Shown here in pieces: positions 14,687 through 22,502 of a DNA stretch of 30,405 nucleotides (position 1 is the stretch's first letter; each line of letters opens with the position of its first letter). The DNA is from Bacteroidota bacterium. Lineage in GTDB: Bacteria; Bacteroidota; Bacteroidia; Flavobacteriales; Flavobacteriaceae. Below the pieces are notes generated by a model, which was not told where the DNA came from, did no database searches, and worked only from the letters and a program-made list of their open reading frames with translations. A program made the translations under genes and the position numbers. The stretch is from contig JAEWCF010000063.1 of assembly GCA_023390775.1 (NCBI GenBank), forward strand, positions 1 through 30,405. The letters run 5' to 3'.

Positions 14687-15948
14687 TTGTTGACGGTCTT
14701 CCGAACGGGTTTGATCAGGACCCGCAGGGTGGAGTCATTGCTGAAATAGCTGTAGGCCCAGGTGATAAAAACAAGGATCTTGTTCTTGATGCTCAAGAGC
14801 AGCATAAGGTGAACAAACATCCAGAGGATCCACGCAAACCTTCCCTGAAAACTCCATTTGGGAAGGTCCACGACCGCCTTTCGCTTCCCGATCGTTGCCA
14901 TCGAGCCCTTGTCGTGGTATTCAAAAGGTTCAAGTTCTTTTCCCCTAAGCCGGTTTTTAAAATGGGAGGCCAATGACTTGGCATGCGCGATGGCGACGCT
15001 CGCCACCTGGGGATGACCGGTCTCGTATTTGGGCGTCGGCATCCATGCGATATCCCCTATCGCAAAAACTCCCGGCATATCCTTGACTTCGTGGAAACGG
15101 TCGGTGATCAGGCGGTTGCCGCGCGTAATCGAATCTTTCGGAACGCCTTCCAGCACGTTTCCTACGATTCCCGCTGCCCAGATCACGTTTTTAGCTTCGA
15201 TCTTGTTTCCACCCTTAAGGTGCACATTTCGTCCGTCATAATTTTCGACGATGGTTTCCGTCAGGACTTTCACGCCCATCTGTTCAAGGTATTTTCGGCT
15301 GGCCTTCTTGGATTCGTCACTCATGACGTTTAGCACGTAGGGAGAACCTTCGAGCAGGTAAACGGTCAATTTTGAAAAGTCCTTGTCCGGATAGTCCTTC
15401 GGGAGAATATTGGTCTTCATCTCGGCGAGGGCGCCCGCGAGTTCAACTCCTGTCGGGCCACCGCCAACAATCACGAAATTGAGCAGGAACTGCATGTCTT
15501 CCGGCCGGGTCACGACGGCGTCCTCAAAGGTTTGCAGGATGCGGTTCCTCAGTTGGATGGCTTCGGGTACCGATTTCATCGGGAATGCGCATTTTTCGAG
15601 ATTTTCGTTCCCGAAATAATTTGTCGTGCAACCTTGTGCGAGGACCAAATAATCGAAATTGTAGTCGCCGATTGAGGTACTTACTTTTTTCGCCGCATAA
15701 TCGACGCCGCTGACCTCCGCGATGCGGATCCGAACGTTTTTCGAATGCTGGAACACCTTCCGTAACGGAAACGAGATGCTGCCCGGTTCGAGCCTGGCGG
15801 TAGCCACCTGGTACAGCAGCGGTTGAAATTGGTGGTAATTGTTCTTGTCGATCAAAAAGACTTCATAGCGCGAATGGTTGAGTTCCTGTGCGAGCCTGAG
15901 CCCGCCAAATCCTGCGCCGATGATGACAATTCTCTTTCTGGTCTCCAT
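14683..15948 (-). CDS. ndh: Type II NADH dehydrogenase (NDH-2)
   Basis: A 421-aa single-subunit NADH:quinone oxidoreductase that does not pump protons. The FAD-binding motif IIGAGFGGLRLA is at 9-20, the NADH-binding motif VIVGGGPTGVELAG at 159-172, and the second FAD motif FAIGDIAWMP at 295-304. The quinone-site type stretch HPQVASVAIAHAKSLA follows. The C-terminus has a hydrophobic membrane-association region (about 370-400). Family assignment is firm. The electron acceptor, presumably menaquinone, is inferred from the lineage. A TAACTTTA -7 element lies 14 nt upstream. Confidence 0.92.
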   Translation of the reverse strand: METRKRIVIIGAGFGGLRLAQELNHSRYEVFLIDKNNYHQFQPLLYQVATARLEPGSISFPLRKVFQHSKNVRIRIAEVSGVDYAAKKVSTSIGDYNFDYLVLAQGCTTNYFGNENLEKCAFPMKSVPEAIQLRNRILQTFEDAVVTRPEDMQFLLNFVIVGGGPTGVELAGALAEMKTNILPKDYPDKDFSKLTVYLLEGSPYVLNVMSDESKKASRKYLEQMGVKVLTETIVENYDGRNVHLKGGNKIEAKNVIWAAGIVGNVLEGVPKDSITRGNRLITDRFHEVKDMPGVFAIGDIAWMPTPKYETGHPQVASVAIAHAKSLASHFKNRLRGKELEPFEYHDKGSMATIGKRKAVVDLPKWSFQGRFAWILWMFVHLMLLLSIKNKILVFITWAYSYFSNDSTLRVLIKPVRKTVNN

Positions 15949-15962
15949 TTTGGGATTTTCCC

Positions 15963-15970
15963 TAAAGTTA
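15963..15970 (-). promoter_or_regulatory. Probable -7 element of ndh
   Basis: The reverse strand reads TAACTTTA, one mismatch from TAnnTTTG, 14 nt upstream of the ndh ATG. It lies in the 34-nt gap after the cupin gene, suggesting ndh is not solely dependent on read-through. Confidence 0.4.
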
Positions 15971-15982
15971 CCATTTATGTGC

Positions 15983-16348
15983 CTAAGGGGCCTCCCGATT
16001 AACTTTTTCTAAAGAAAATGCGGGTGTACAAATTGCAACGTATTCGCACGGCTCCTCAAACGGGTTTGAATACCGAACACGTGCGCCGCGCCCGATCCGG
16101 ATCGATTGGCCAGCCACAAGATCCACCGTTTCCCCGTCGATCTCGAAGCGTTTTTTTCCCGAAAGGACCAGGGTGAACTCGTCGAATTCCGGAGTTTGGT
16201 GCGGTTCTTCCCAGTGTGGCGGGGCCACCATTCGCGCAATTGAGATCTCGGGATGACCCGTGGATCCGCCAAAGTGTTCCTCGATCAATTTTCCGTCGTC
16301 GGTGGGCACGATAAAGGGATTGGCCTGCAGTTGAAATTTCTTTTTCAT
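15983..16348 (-). CDS. Single-domain cupin protein
   Basis: A 121-aa beta-barrel protein. The cupin core runs from about residue 40 (APPHWEEPHQTPEFDEFTLV) to about 100. A first cupin motif contains H45, H50 and E54 or E57 as possible metal ligands. A second contains GQSIRIGRGARVRYSNP, which lacks the usual final His. The ligand or reaction cannot be told. Its ATG overlaps the stop of the DUF486 gene (ATGA), so it is the last gene of a coupled three-gene unit. Confidence 0.8.
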   Translation of the reverse strand: MKKKFQLQANPFIVPTDDGKLIEEHFGGSTGHPEISIARMVAPPHWEEPHQTPEFDEFTLVLSGKKRFEIDGETVDLVAGQSIRIGRGARVRYSNPFEEPCEYVAICTPAFSLEKVNREAP

Positions 16349-16713
16349 TTTTTAAAGATAAAATAGACGGCCAGGACCAGGAATACGAAGCCAAGGGCGT
16401 GGTTCCATCTGAATGATTCGTTTTTAAAGAATATCAGCGAGAAAACCACAAAGATGACAAGCGTGATAACTTCCTGCATAACCTTTAGCTGAAGCAGGGT
16501 GAAAGGTCCGCCGTTTTCCCTGAACCCGATCCGGTTTGCCGGCACCTGGAAGCAATATTCAAAAAAGGCCAAACCCCAACTGACCATGATGATTCCAATA
16601 AGGCCGGCGCTTTCAAACCATTTCCACTCCTTGAATTTCAAGTGCCCGTACCAGGCGAGGGTCATAAAAATGTTGGAGACGACCAGCAGCGCAATTGTGG
16701 TGGCTGCCTTCAT
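16345..16713 (-). CDS. DMT-type small membrane protein (DUF486)
   Basis: A 122-aa protein with four hydrophobic helices (about residues 4-22, 36-54, 76-95 and 104-120). It carries the DUF486 hallmarks MTLAWYGHLKF near the N-terminus and the central FFEYCFQVPANRIG. DUF486 is a half-size relative of drug/metabolite transporters, and its substrate is unknown. Its start overlaps the stop of the HerA-like gene and its stop overlaps the cupin start, both as ATGA, implying translational coupling along the whole unit. Confidence 0.88.
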   Translation of the reverse strand: MKAATTIALLVVSNIFMTLAWYGHLKFKEWKWFESAGLIGIIMVSWGLAFFEYCFQVPANRIGFRENGGPFTLLQLKVMQEVITLVIFVVFSLIFFKNESFRWNHALGFVFLVLAVYFIFKK

Positions 16714-18209
16714 TTCTTCAGCATTTTGCTCAGGATGCCGAAAGCTCCGCGGATAAAGGTCGCACTGGTCAAAACCTTGATGACGGATTTCGTGGCAGGG
16801 CTGAAGTCGGTTGGTTTCGCCGATGGCTTTGACGCGGGGGCCTGCGCAGGTGCTGCCTCTGTGATTTTACGACCCAGGATCTCATAGGCGCTGTCGCCTT
16901 CAACGGTATGTTCATATTTTTTGACGAGGGACGATCTTCGGTTGATCTCGTCGATTTCGGACTCGGATAGAACATCCATGCGGCTCTGCGGCGCGCGCAT
17001 CATTGTGACGGCGAGCGGCGTCGGGATGCCCTTTTCGCTGAGCGCGGTGACGAGCGCCTCGCCGATCCCCAGGCTTGTCAGGACTTCGTCGGTTTTATAA
17101 AATTCGGAAACCGGGAAATTTTCGGCTGTCATCTTGATGGCCTTCCGATCGATGGCGGTAAAGGCGCGCAGGGCGTGCTGAACCTTGAGCCCCAATTGCG
17201 CAAGCACGCCCGAAGGTACGTCCATGGGGTTTTGCGTCACGAAAAAGATCCCGATTCCCTTTGATCGGATCAGTTTCACGATGCTTTCAATTTGATCGAG
17301 GAGCGTCTGGCTGGCCTCGTTGAAAATGAGGTGTGCCTCGTCAATGAATACCACCAGTTCCGGTTGGCCTGTATCGCCGCGTTCGGGCATTTGCTGGTAG
17401 AGTTCGGCCAAAAGGCTGAGCATAAAGGTCGAGAAGAGCTTCGGGCGGTCCTGGATATCGGTAAGCCTGACGATGTTGACGTATCCGCGCCCATTTTCAT
17501 CGATCCGCATCAGATCCTGGACGTCGAAGGAAAGTTCCCCAAAGAATTTGTCGGCACCCTGCTGCTCAAGCTCGAGTATTTTACGAAGGATGATCCCCGT
17601 TGTGGAAACCGATATCCGTCCGTAATTTGCCTCTGCCTCGGCCTTGCCTTCATTGGTAATGAAATGGATGGTCTTTTTAATATCCTTGAGATCGATGAGC
17701 GGAATCTTGTGGTCGTCGCAATACTTGAAAATCACCGCCACCACGCCCGATTGCGTGTCATTGAGCCCGAGGATCCGCGAGAAAAGCACCGGCCCGAATT
17801 CGGACACCGTGGCTCTTAGCCTGACCCCGTGTTCCTCCGAGAGCGACAACAGTTCCACGGGAAATCCCACCGGTGCGAACGGAAGGCCGATTTTTTGGTG
17901 CCTTTCGGCGATGAAAGGTTTCTCTTCACCCGGTTTCGCGATTCCGCTAAAGTCGCCCTTGATATCCATCATCAGGACCGGTACGCCCAGCGCCGATAAT
18001 TGTTCCGACAGCACCTGGATGGTCTTGGTCTTCCCGGTTCCTGTTGCGCCGGCAATAAGCCCGTGGCGGTTCATGGTCTTGAGCGGTACCTTGACATGCG
18101 TGCCGGTCATCGCTTCCCCGTCCAGCATGGCCGCGCCCAGTACGATACTTTCGCCGGATACTGTATAGCCCTTTTCAATGTGGGCCGAAAATTGTTCCTT
18201 TTTGTCCAT
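16710..18209 (-). CDS. HerA-like / DUF853 family ATPase
   Basis: A 499-aa P-loop ATPase of the HerA-FtsK superfamily. It has Walker A GATGTGKT (54-61), Walker B VVFIDEAHLIF (286-296), and downstream VTQNPMDVPSGVLAQLGLKVQHALRAF-type segments typical of the DUF853/YjgR group. The last ~40 residues follow an Ala/Pro/Ser-rich linker (about 462-480) and form a short basic helical tail. YjgR-type proteins are predicted hexameric ATPases with no settled function. There is no NurA nuclease nearby, so this is not a canonical HerA-NurA repair pair. It heads a coupled operon with the DUF486 and cupin genes. Confidence 0.9.
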   Translation of the reverse strand: MDKKEQFSAHIEKGYTVSGESIVLGAAMLDGEAMTGTHVKVPLKTMNRHGLIAGATGTGKTKTIQVLSEQLSALGVPVLMMDIKGDFSGIAKPGEEKPFIAERHQKIGLPFAPVGFPVELLSLSEEHGVRLRATVSEFGPVLFSRILGLNDTQSGVVAVIFKYCDDHKIPLIDLKDIKKTIHFITNEGKAEAEANYGRISVSTTGIILRKILELEQQGADKFFGELSFDVQDLMRIDENGRGYVNIVRLTDIQDRPKLFSTFMLSLLAELYQQMPERGDTGQPELVVFIDEAHLIFNEASQTLLDQIESIVKLIRSKGIGIFFVTQNPMDVPSGVLAQLGLKVQHALRAFTAIDRKAIKMTAENFPVSEFYKTDEVLTSLGIGEALVTALSEKGIPTPLAVTMMRAPQSRMDVLSESEIDEINRRSSLVKKYEHTVEGDSAYEILGRKITEAAPAQAPASKPSAKPTDFSPATKSVIKVLTSATFIRGAFGILSKMLKK

Positions 18210-18513
18210 CCGATGTTATCTAAAGATTAATTTTATAGGCATTCCAACCTTTTTTCCGTAATAATAATCCTAATATAAATTGCGTTATTAACACAACTTG
18301 AGCGGTTATTTTCCCATTATCAAAACCTTGTGTCCCAAACGCTTCCAATTTTTGAAGAATGTCAATAATGGTGCGGCTTCCGACGCAGTTTACACTTGGT
18401 AATAAAAATAAAAAAAGTTTTTTTATTTGAACTAAAAATTTAAATTTGCCCCTATTCCGTTTTCAAAACAACAGAAAAAGCTAATAGTATTTAAAATTAA
18501 ATCAAAAGAAGAA
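18210..18513. other. AT-rich divergent intergenic region between the HerA-like gene and exbB
   Basis: About 300 bp without an ORF and clearly richer in A+T than the flanking genes. It must hold the promoters of both divergent units. The only clear element seen is the exbB -7 box at 18441-18448. No convincing terminator, riboswitch, iron box or long palindrome was recognised. Confidence 0.6.
18441..18448 (+). promoter_or_regulatory. -7 element of the exbB-tonB operon
   Basis: TAAATTTG is a perfect TAnnTTTG match, giving a leader of about 60 nt to the ATG at 18514. No well-spaced -33 TTG was found, as the upstream stretch is almost pure A/T. Confidence 0.5.
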
Positions 18514-19332
18514 ATGGCAAACGTTAAAAAAGAAAGTAGTGCAAAGGGTGGGAGCATGTTCTCAGGGATCGTGATCGTCGCTTGTATTTTTGTGGGATGG
18601 CTTATTTGGAGGTTCGTAATGGGCGCCGGGTCAAACTTCCAGGGCGGGGTAAACACGGGAGAGCCGCTTCCGGGCAACTATCTTGCTATGGTCTATAAAG
18701 GAGGAGTCGTGGTTCCCGTACTGATGGGCCTCTTTTTGATGGTTGTCGTTTTTTCGATCGAGCGTTTCATGGTCATCAACAAGGCGGCCGGTAAAGGAAA
18801 CCTTGACACTTTCATGAAAAACGTACAGGGCCATATCAGCAACGGCGATATCGAGGGCGCGATTGCCGCTTGTGACCGCCAGCAGGGATCTGTTGCAAAT
18901 GCGATCAAGGCCGCGCTCCTGAAATACCAGGAGGTCAAGCGCGAGGGCATGAACAGCGAGGAAGCTGCCGAGACCATCCACAAGGAAATCGAGGAGGCCA
19001 CGTCACTTGAGATGCCGATGCTCGAGAAAAACCTTACCATCCTTTCAACGCTTGTATCGTTGGGAACACTTGCCGGTCTTCTTGGAACGGTTACCGGTAT
19101 GATCAAGGCCTTCGGTGCGCTTGCGACTTCGGGAACTCCTGACCAGGCGATGCTTGCAAACGGTATTTCCGAGGCCCTTATCAACACGGCAACGGGTATC
19201 GCGACATCTGCGGTAGCGATCATCACCTATAACTTCTTCACGTCAAAGATCGACACGCTTACGTATTCCATCGATGAGGCAGGATCTGCAATCGTGAATA
19301 CTTACAGAAGGTTCAGGGGACAGAAAAACTAA
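18514..19332 (+). CDS. exbB: MotA/TolQ/ExbB proton channel family protein
   Basis: A 272-aa inner-membrane protein forming the pentameric stator that energises TonB with the proton gradient. Hydrophobic segments lie near residues 18-37, 63-84, 165-190 and 208-235. The last two carry the family motifs GLLGTVTGMIKAF and EALINTATGIATSAVAI. The extra N-terminal helix before the core three is common in Bacteroidota ExbB. It heads an operon with two ExbD genes and tonB, spaced by 5-33 nt. Confidence 0.95.
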   Translation: MANVKKESSAKGGSMFSGIVIVACIFVGWLIWRFVMGAGSNFQGGVNTGEPLPGNYLAMVYKGGVVVPVLMGLFLMVVVFSIERFMVINKAAGKGNLDTFMKNVQGHISNGDIEGAIAACDRQQGSVANAIKAALLKYQEVKREGMNSEEAAETIHKEIEEATSLEMPMLEKNLTILSTLVSLGTLAGLLGTVTGMIKAFGALATSGTPDQAMLANGISEALINTATGIATSAVAIITYNFFTSKIDTLTYSIDEAGSAIVNTYRRFRGQKN

Positions 19333-19365
19333 TTTCCGTAATCGGAACTTAATAAAAGACAGAGA

Positions 19366-19977
19366 ATGGCAAAAGTAAAAATGTCAAAGAAGATGACGTC
19401 GATAGACATGACCGCCATGTGTGATGTGGCGTTCCTGTTGCTCACGTTCTTCATCTTGACAGCCACGGCCAAGCAGCCGGAACCGCTTCCGGTGGATACG
19501 CCTTCGTCGACCGTCCAGACCAAGTTGCCCGAGAGCGACCTCGCCACGATTACCATAGGTAAGGGCAAGGTATTCTTTGGCGTGACCGGAAAGGATGTGC
19601 GCAAGCGTACGCTGGAGCTGATGGAGCAAAAATACGGTGTTGATTTTACCGAAGAGGAAACCGAGAAATTTGCTTTGATCGAATCGTTCGGGGTGCCGAT
19701 CGGAAGCCTCAAAAGCATCATCAACATGAACAGCACCGAGCGCAACAAGGCAAACCAGCCGGGCATTCCAAAGGATTCGCTGGACAACCAGCTCGCCGAC
19801 TGGGTGCAGAACGCCCGTATCGCGACCATTGAGATCGCCGATAAGGAGCTCAACATCGCCATTAAGGGCGACGCTAAGGAAGAGTATCCGGATATCAAGC
19901 GTATCATGGATATTTTGCAGGACCAGAAGATCAACAGTTTCAACCTGGTGACCGGTCTTCGAGGCAAGGATTTCTAA
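19366..19977 (+). CDS. ExbD/TolR family protein (first copy)
   Basis: A 203-aa protein with a short cytoplasmic N-terminus, one transmembrane helix (about residues 19-36) carrying the proton-path aspartate D20 in DMTAMCDVAFLLLTFFIL, and a periplasmic domain. The periplasmic part is longer than in a minimal ExbD (about 140 aa) and contains GKGKVFFGVTGKDVRKRTLELMEQ-type inserts. It pairs with the following ExbD paralogue. The two differ clearly in sequence, so they probably have distinct positions or partners in the complex. Confidence 0.93.
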   Translation: MAKVKMSKKMTSIDMTAMCDVAFLLLTFFILTATAKQPEPLPVDTPSSTVQTKLPESDLATITIGKGKVFFGVTGKDVRKRTLELMEQKYGVDFTEEETEKFALIESFGVPIGSLKSIINMNSTERNKANQPGIPKDSLDNQLADWVQNARIATIEIADKELNIAIKGDAKEEYPDIKRIMDILQDQKINSFNLVTGLRGKDF

Positions 19978-19993
19978 TATTTAAAAAGACAAA

Positions 19994-20569
19994 ATGGCTG
20001 AATTAAATACCGGCGACGGCGGCGGTGGCAAGCGGGGCAGTAAGAAGGTCCGCAGTAAGAAGCTCAACTCGAAGGTTGACCTGACGGCGATGGTGGATCT
20101 CGCTTTCCTCCTGATCACGTTCTTCATGCTTACGACATCGTTGTCAAAACCCCAGTCCATGGACCTTGGCCTTCCGGACAAAAATGAGGACAAGAAGGTG
20201 GACGACATCAAGGTGGACGAGAACAGGACCATGACCGTGCTCCTGGGCGACAACAACCAGATGAAGTATTATATGGGAATCATGAACACGCCGATGGCCC
20301 CAAAGGATATTACCTACGGGAAGGATGGAATCCGCGCTGAACTTCTTAAACGCAAGAAGTCGGTTTTGGAATACACCGGAAACCCTGACAAGGGCTTGAT
20401 CGTGATCATCAAGCCGAGCAAGAAGTCCAATTACCGGAATCTTGTCGACATACTTGATGAGATGGCGATTGTCGATGTTCCGACGTATGCCATCGTGGAT
20501 ATCCTGCCTGAGGAAGTGAAGATTTTGGAAGGCAACAATGCGGCAGCCGAAGCTCCCGCCCAACAATAA
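19994..20569 (+). CDS. ExbD/TolR family protein (second copy)
   Basis: A 191-aa protein with a Gly- and Lys-rich N-terminus (GDGGGGKRGSKKVRSKK) and a transmembrane helix (about residues 34-50) with the conserved aspartate D35 in DLTAMVDLAFLLITFFML. The periplasmic domain reads KGLIVIIKPSKKSNYRNLVDILDEM in the ExbD-typical region. The C-terminus is Ala-rich. It is 16 nt after the first exbD and 5 nt before tonB, so it is clearly co-transcribed. Confidence 0.93.
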   Translation: MAELNTGDGGGGKRGSKKVRSKKLNSKVDLTAMVDLAFLLITFFMLTTSLSKPQSMDLGLPDKNEDKKVDDIKVDENRTMTVLLGDNNQMKYYMGIMNTPMAPKDITYGKDGIRAELLKRKKSVLEYTGNPDKGLIVIIKPSKKSNYRNLVDILDEMAIVDVPTYAIVDILPEEVKILEGNNAAAEAPAQQ

Positions 20570-20574
20570 TCGCT

Positions 20575-21366
20575 ATGAAACTAGATATTTTAAAGAACCA
20601 GTGGCTCGACATCGTTTTCGAGGGACGCAACAAGCTTTACGGGGCATACCAGCTCCGCAAGCAAAATCCCAAAGTGACGATTCGCGCTTTTATCATTGGC
20701 GCCATTATTTTCAGCTTCCTGCTGAGCACGCCCTTGATTGCGAGCTTCCTTCCCGAAGGTGAAGAAGAGGATACGGTACTGGACCAAAAGATTACTACGG
20801 TAAAGCTTCCGCCAAAAGAGAAGCCGAAAGAAAACCATCCGCCACCACCGCCGCCGCCGCCAAAGGTTGACCAGGTGAAATTCGTGAAGCCGGTCGTTGC
20901 CAAGGCAGAGGAGATTGTGGAGGAACCGCCGAAGATCAAGGAAATCGTCGAGAAAAAAATTGGCGATGAAACCATCAAGGGCGATCCCGATGCCGAACTT
21001 ACGGTCGAGCCGGTGGGTAATGGACCTAAGGATGTTGTCGAGGAAGACAATAACATCTACAACACCGCGGGTATCGAGGTCAAGCCTGAGCCTCAGGGTG
21101 GATTCGAGAAATTCTATAAGTATGTAGCCAATAATTACCGCACTCCTGAAGAGGAAGGGTTAAAGGGAAAAGTGTTCGTTACGTTTGTAGTGGAAAAGGA
21201 CGGTTCCCTTACCGACATCAAGGTTGTCCGGGACATTGGCTACGGAACCGGTAAGGAGGCAATCCGCGTCTTGAAGAGCGCTCCAAAATGGATTCCCGGG
21301 GAGCAGAACGGTAAAAAGGTCAGGGTGCTTTATTCCCTGCCCATTACGATCCAGGCTGCGCAGTGA
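20575..21366 (+). CDS. tonB: TonB energy transducer
   Basis: A 263-aa TonB protein that couples ExbB/ExbD to outer-membrane TonB-dependent receptors. An N-terminal amphipathic stretch is followed by the transmembrane helix (about 37-60). A Pro/Lys spacer with an eight-proline run lies at about 85-95, an acidic/Glu-rich linker covers 105-175, and the TonB C-terminal domain covers about 180-260 (GKVFVTFVVEKDGSLTDIKV, AIRVLKSAPKWIPG). The longer cytoplasmic N-terminus before the helix (MKLDILKNQWLDIVFEGRNK, about 35 aa) is typical of Bacteroidota TonB. Confidence 0.95.
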   Translation: MKLDILKNQWLDIVFEGRNKLYGAYQLRKQNPKVTIRAFIIGAIIFSFLLSTPLIASFLPEGEEEDTVLDQKITTVKLPPKEKPKENHPPPPPPPPKVDQVKFVKPVVAKAEEIVEEPPKIKEIVEKKIGDETIKGDPDAELTVEPVGNGPKDVVEEDNNIYNTAGIEVKPEPQGGFEKFYKYVANNYRTPEEEGLKGKVFVTFVVEKDGSLTDIKVVRDIGYGTGKEAIRVLKSAPKWIPGEQNGKKVRVLYSLPITIQAAQ

Positions 21367-21590
21367 TGCCTACAGAACATGAAAACCAACAGAAGAAATC
21401 GCCGCAAGAGCGATTTCTTCTCGTTATAGGCATTTTGTTTTTCCTGGTTTACCTTGCCTTGGGGCTGATGATCGCATTTTGGGACAAATTTCCCTTGCAG
21501 ATGGAACCCCGCTACCGATACGCTTTCGGGGGGTTGCTCATCATTTATTCGTTCTTTCGATTCCTTCGATACCTAAAACCCAGTCGATGA
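21366..21590 (+). CDS. Small membrane protein of unknown function
   Basis: A 74-aa protein with a polar N-terminus (MPTEHENQQKKSPQER) and two hydrophobic helices (about residues 18-40 and 50-67, the latter ending FFRFLRYLKPSR). The ATG at 21366 overlaps the tonB stop (TGATG); a GTG one codon earlier is the alternative. Its own stop overlaps the start of the next gene (ATGA). No family is recognised. The coupling on both sides suggests a role tied to the TonB system or to the following lipoprotein. Confidence 0.75.
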   Translation: MPTEHENQQKKSPQERFLLVIGILFFLVYLALGLMIAFWDKFPLQMEPRYRYAFGGLLIIYSFFRFLRYLKPSR

Positions 21591-22492
21591 GAAAAATTTT
21601 TTTATCAGCTTTCGCCCTTTTTTTCGTAGCGCTGGCATGTAAACAGGCCAACGCGGATTCCGAAACCATCCTTTCGGGCAATCTGGATTTGTTGGTAGAC
21701 GAGACGTTAAGCCCGCTGATCGAGGATGAAGTCGCGGTTTTTGAAAGCGAATATCCGGGCCGTGTCAAGCTTGTTGTGCTGCCTGAAAAGGAATTGGTTT
21801 TACGGCTGGTAAACGATACTTCTGCGGTCGCGATCATGGCCCGGAACCTTACCGAAAACGAGCGCAAAATTTTCGACAAACGCAAAATTATTCCTAAAGT
21901 CACGCCCTTTGGCCGTGATGCTGTCGTATTTTTACGGAATGCAAATAACCGTGACAGCCTTTTGTCACTCCGAGAAATGGCTAAATTTATGAGGGGCGAG
22001 GAATCTGCGATCAAGGGAATCGTTCTTGACAATCCCAATTCCGGTACCCTTTCAAAATTGATGGAAGCAACCGGGGTGGACACAATCCCCACTGCCAATG
22101 TTTATTCTTTTAAGACGACGGCGGAGGCTATCCGCTATGTTTCCCAGAACGACGGAATGGTGGGCGTAGTCGCGATGAACCACATTTCCCAGCCCACGGC
22201 CTCGACGCAAGCGGCACTGGAAAGCATTTCAATTTTGAGTGTTCAGCCCGTAAACGGCGGCGAGTACATATATCCCAGCCAGGATGCGTTGGCGGCGGGC
22301 AAATACCCTTTGGTACGTGATTTGTTTGTCGTCAATTGTCAAGGATATTCTGGCCTTGGCGTGGGGGTCGCCTCATTCATCGCCGGCGAAAAAGGCCAGC
22401 GGATTATGTTAAAATCGGGATTGTTGCCCATCAGGATTCCCGGACGGAACATAATCATCAGAAACGAAATCCAGAATAAAACTGAAAACTAA
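21587..22492 (+). CDS. PstS-like substrate-binding lipoprotein
   Basis: A 301-aa protein starting MRKIFLSAF. The open frame extends further upstream but would overlap the small membrane gene. The N-terminus ends ALFFVALAC, a loose lipobox with the Cys at residue 18. The rest resembles PstS-type periplasmic binding proteins: ETILSGNLDLLVDETLSPLIEDE near the start, FGRDAVVFL in the middle, VLDNPNSGTLSKLM, and YPLVRDLFVV with SGLGVGVASFIAGEKGQRIM at the end, equivalent to PstS PLxRxxY and FI...G. No PstCAB transporter genes are nearby. The bound ligand is unknown; phosphate is not assured. Confidence 0.85.
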   Translation: MRKIFLSAFALFFVALACKQANADSETILSGNLDLLVDETLSPLIEDEVAVFESEYPGRVKLVVLPEKELVLRLVNDTSAVAIMARNLTENERKIFDKRKIIPKVTPFGRDAVVFLRNANNRDSLLSLREMAKFMRGEESAIKGIVLDNPNSGTLSKLMEATGVDTIPTANVYSFKTTAEAIRYVSQNDGMVGVVAMNHISQPTASTQAALESISILSVQPVNGGEYIYPSQDALAAGKYPLVRDLFVVNCQGYSGLGVGVASFIAGEKGQRIMLKSGLLPIRIPGRNIIIRNEIQNKTEN

Positions 22493-22502
22493 ACCTATCG
22501 CT

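Noticed and set aside
16710..18209. HerA-like ATPase as part of a defence or DNA-repair system
   Set aside because: No NurA nuclease, SIR2-type effector or other defence gene is adjacent, and the DUF853 branch is widespread in ordinary genomes.
21587..22492. Phosphate transporter operon (PstS with PstCAB)
   Set aside because: Only the binding-protein-like gene is present; neighbours are TonB components and a TPR protein.
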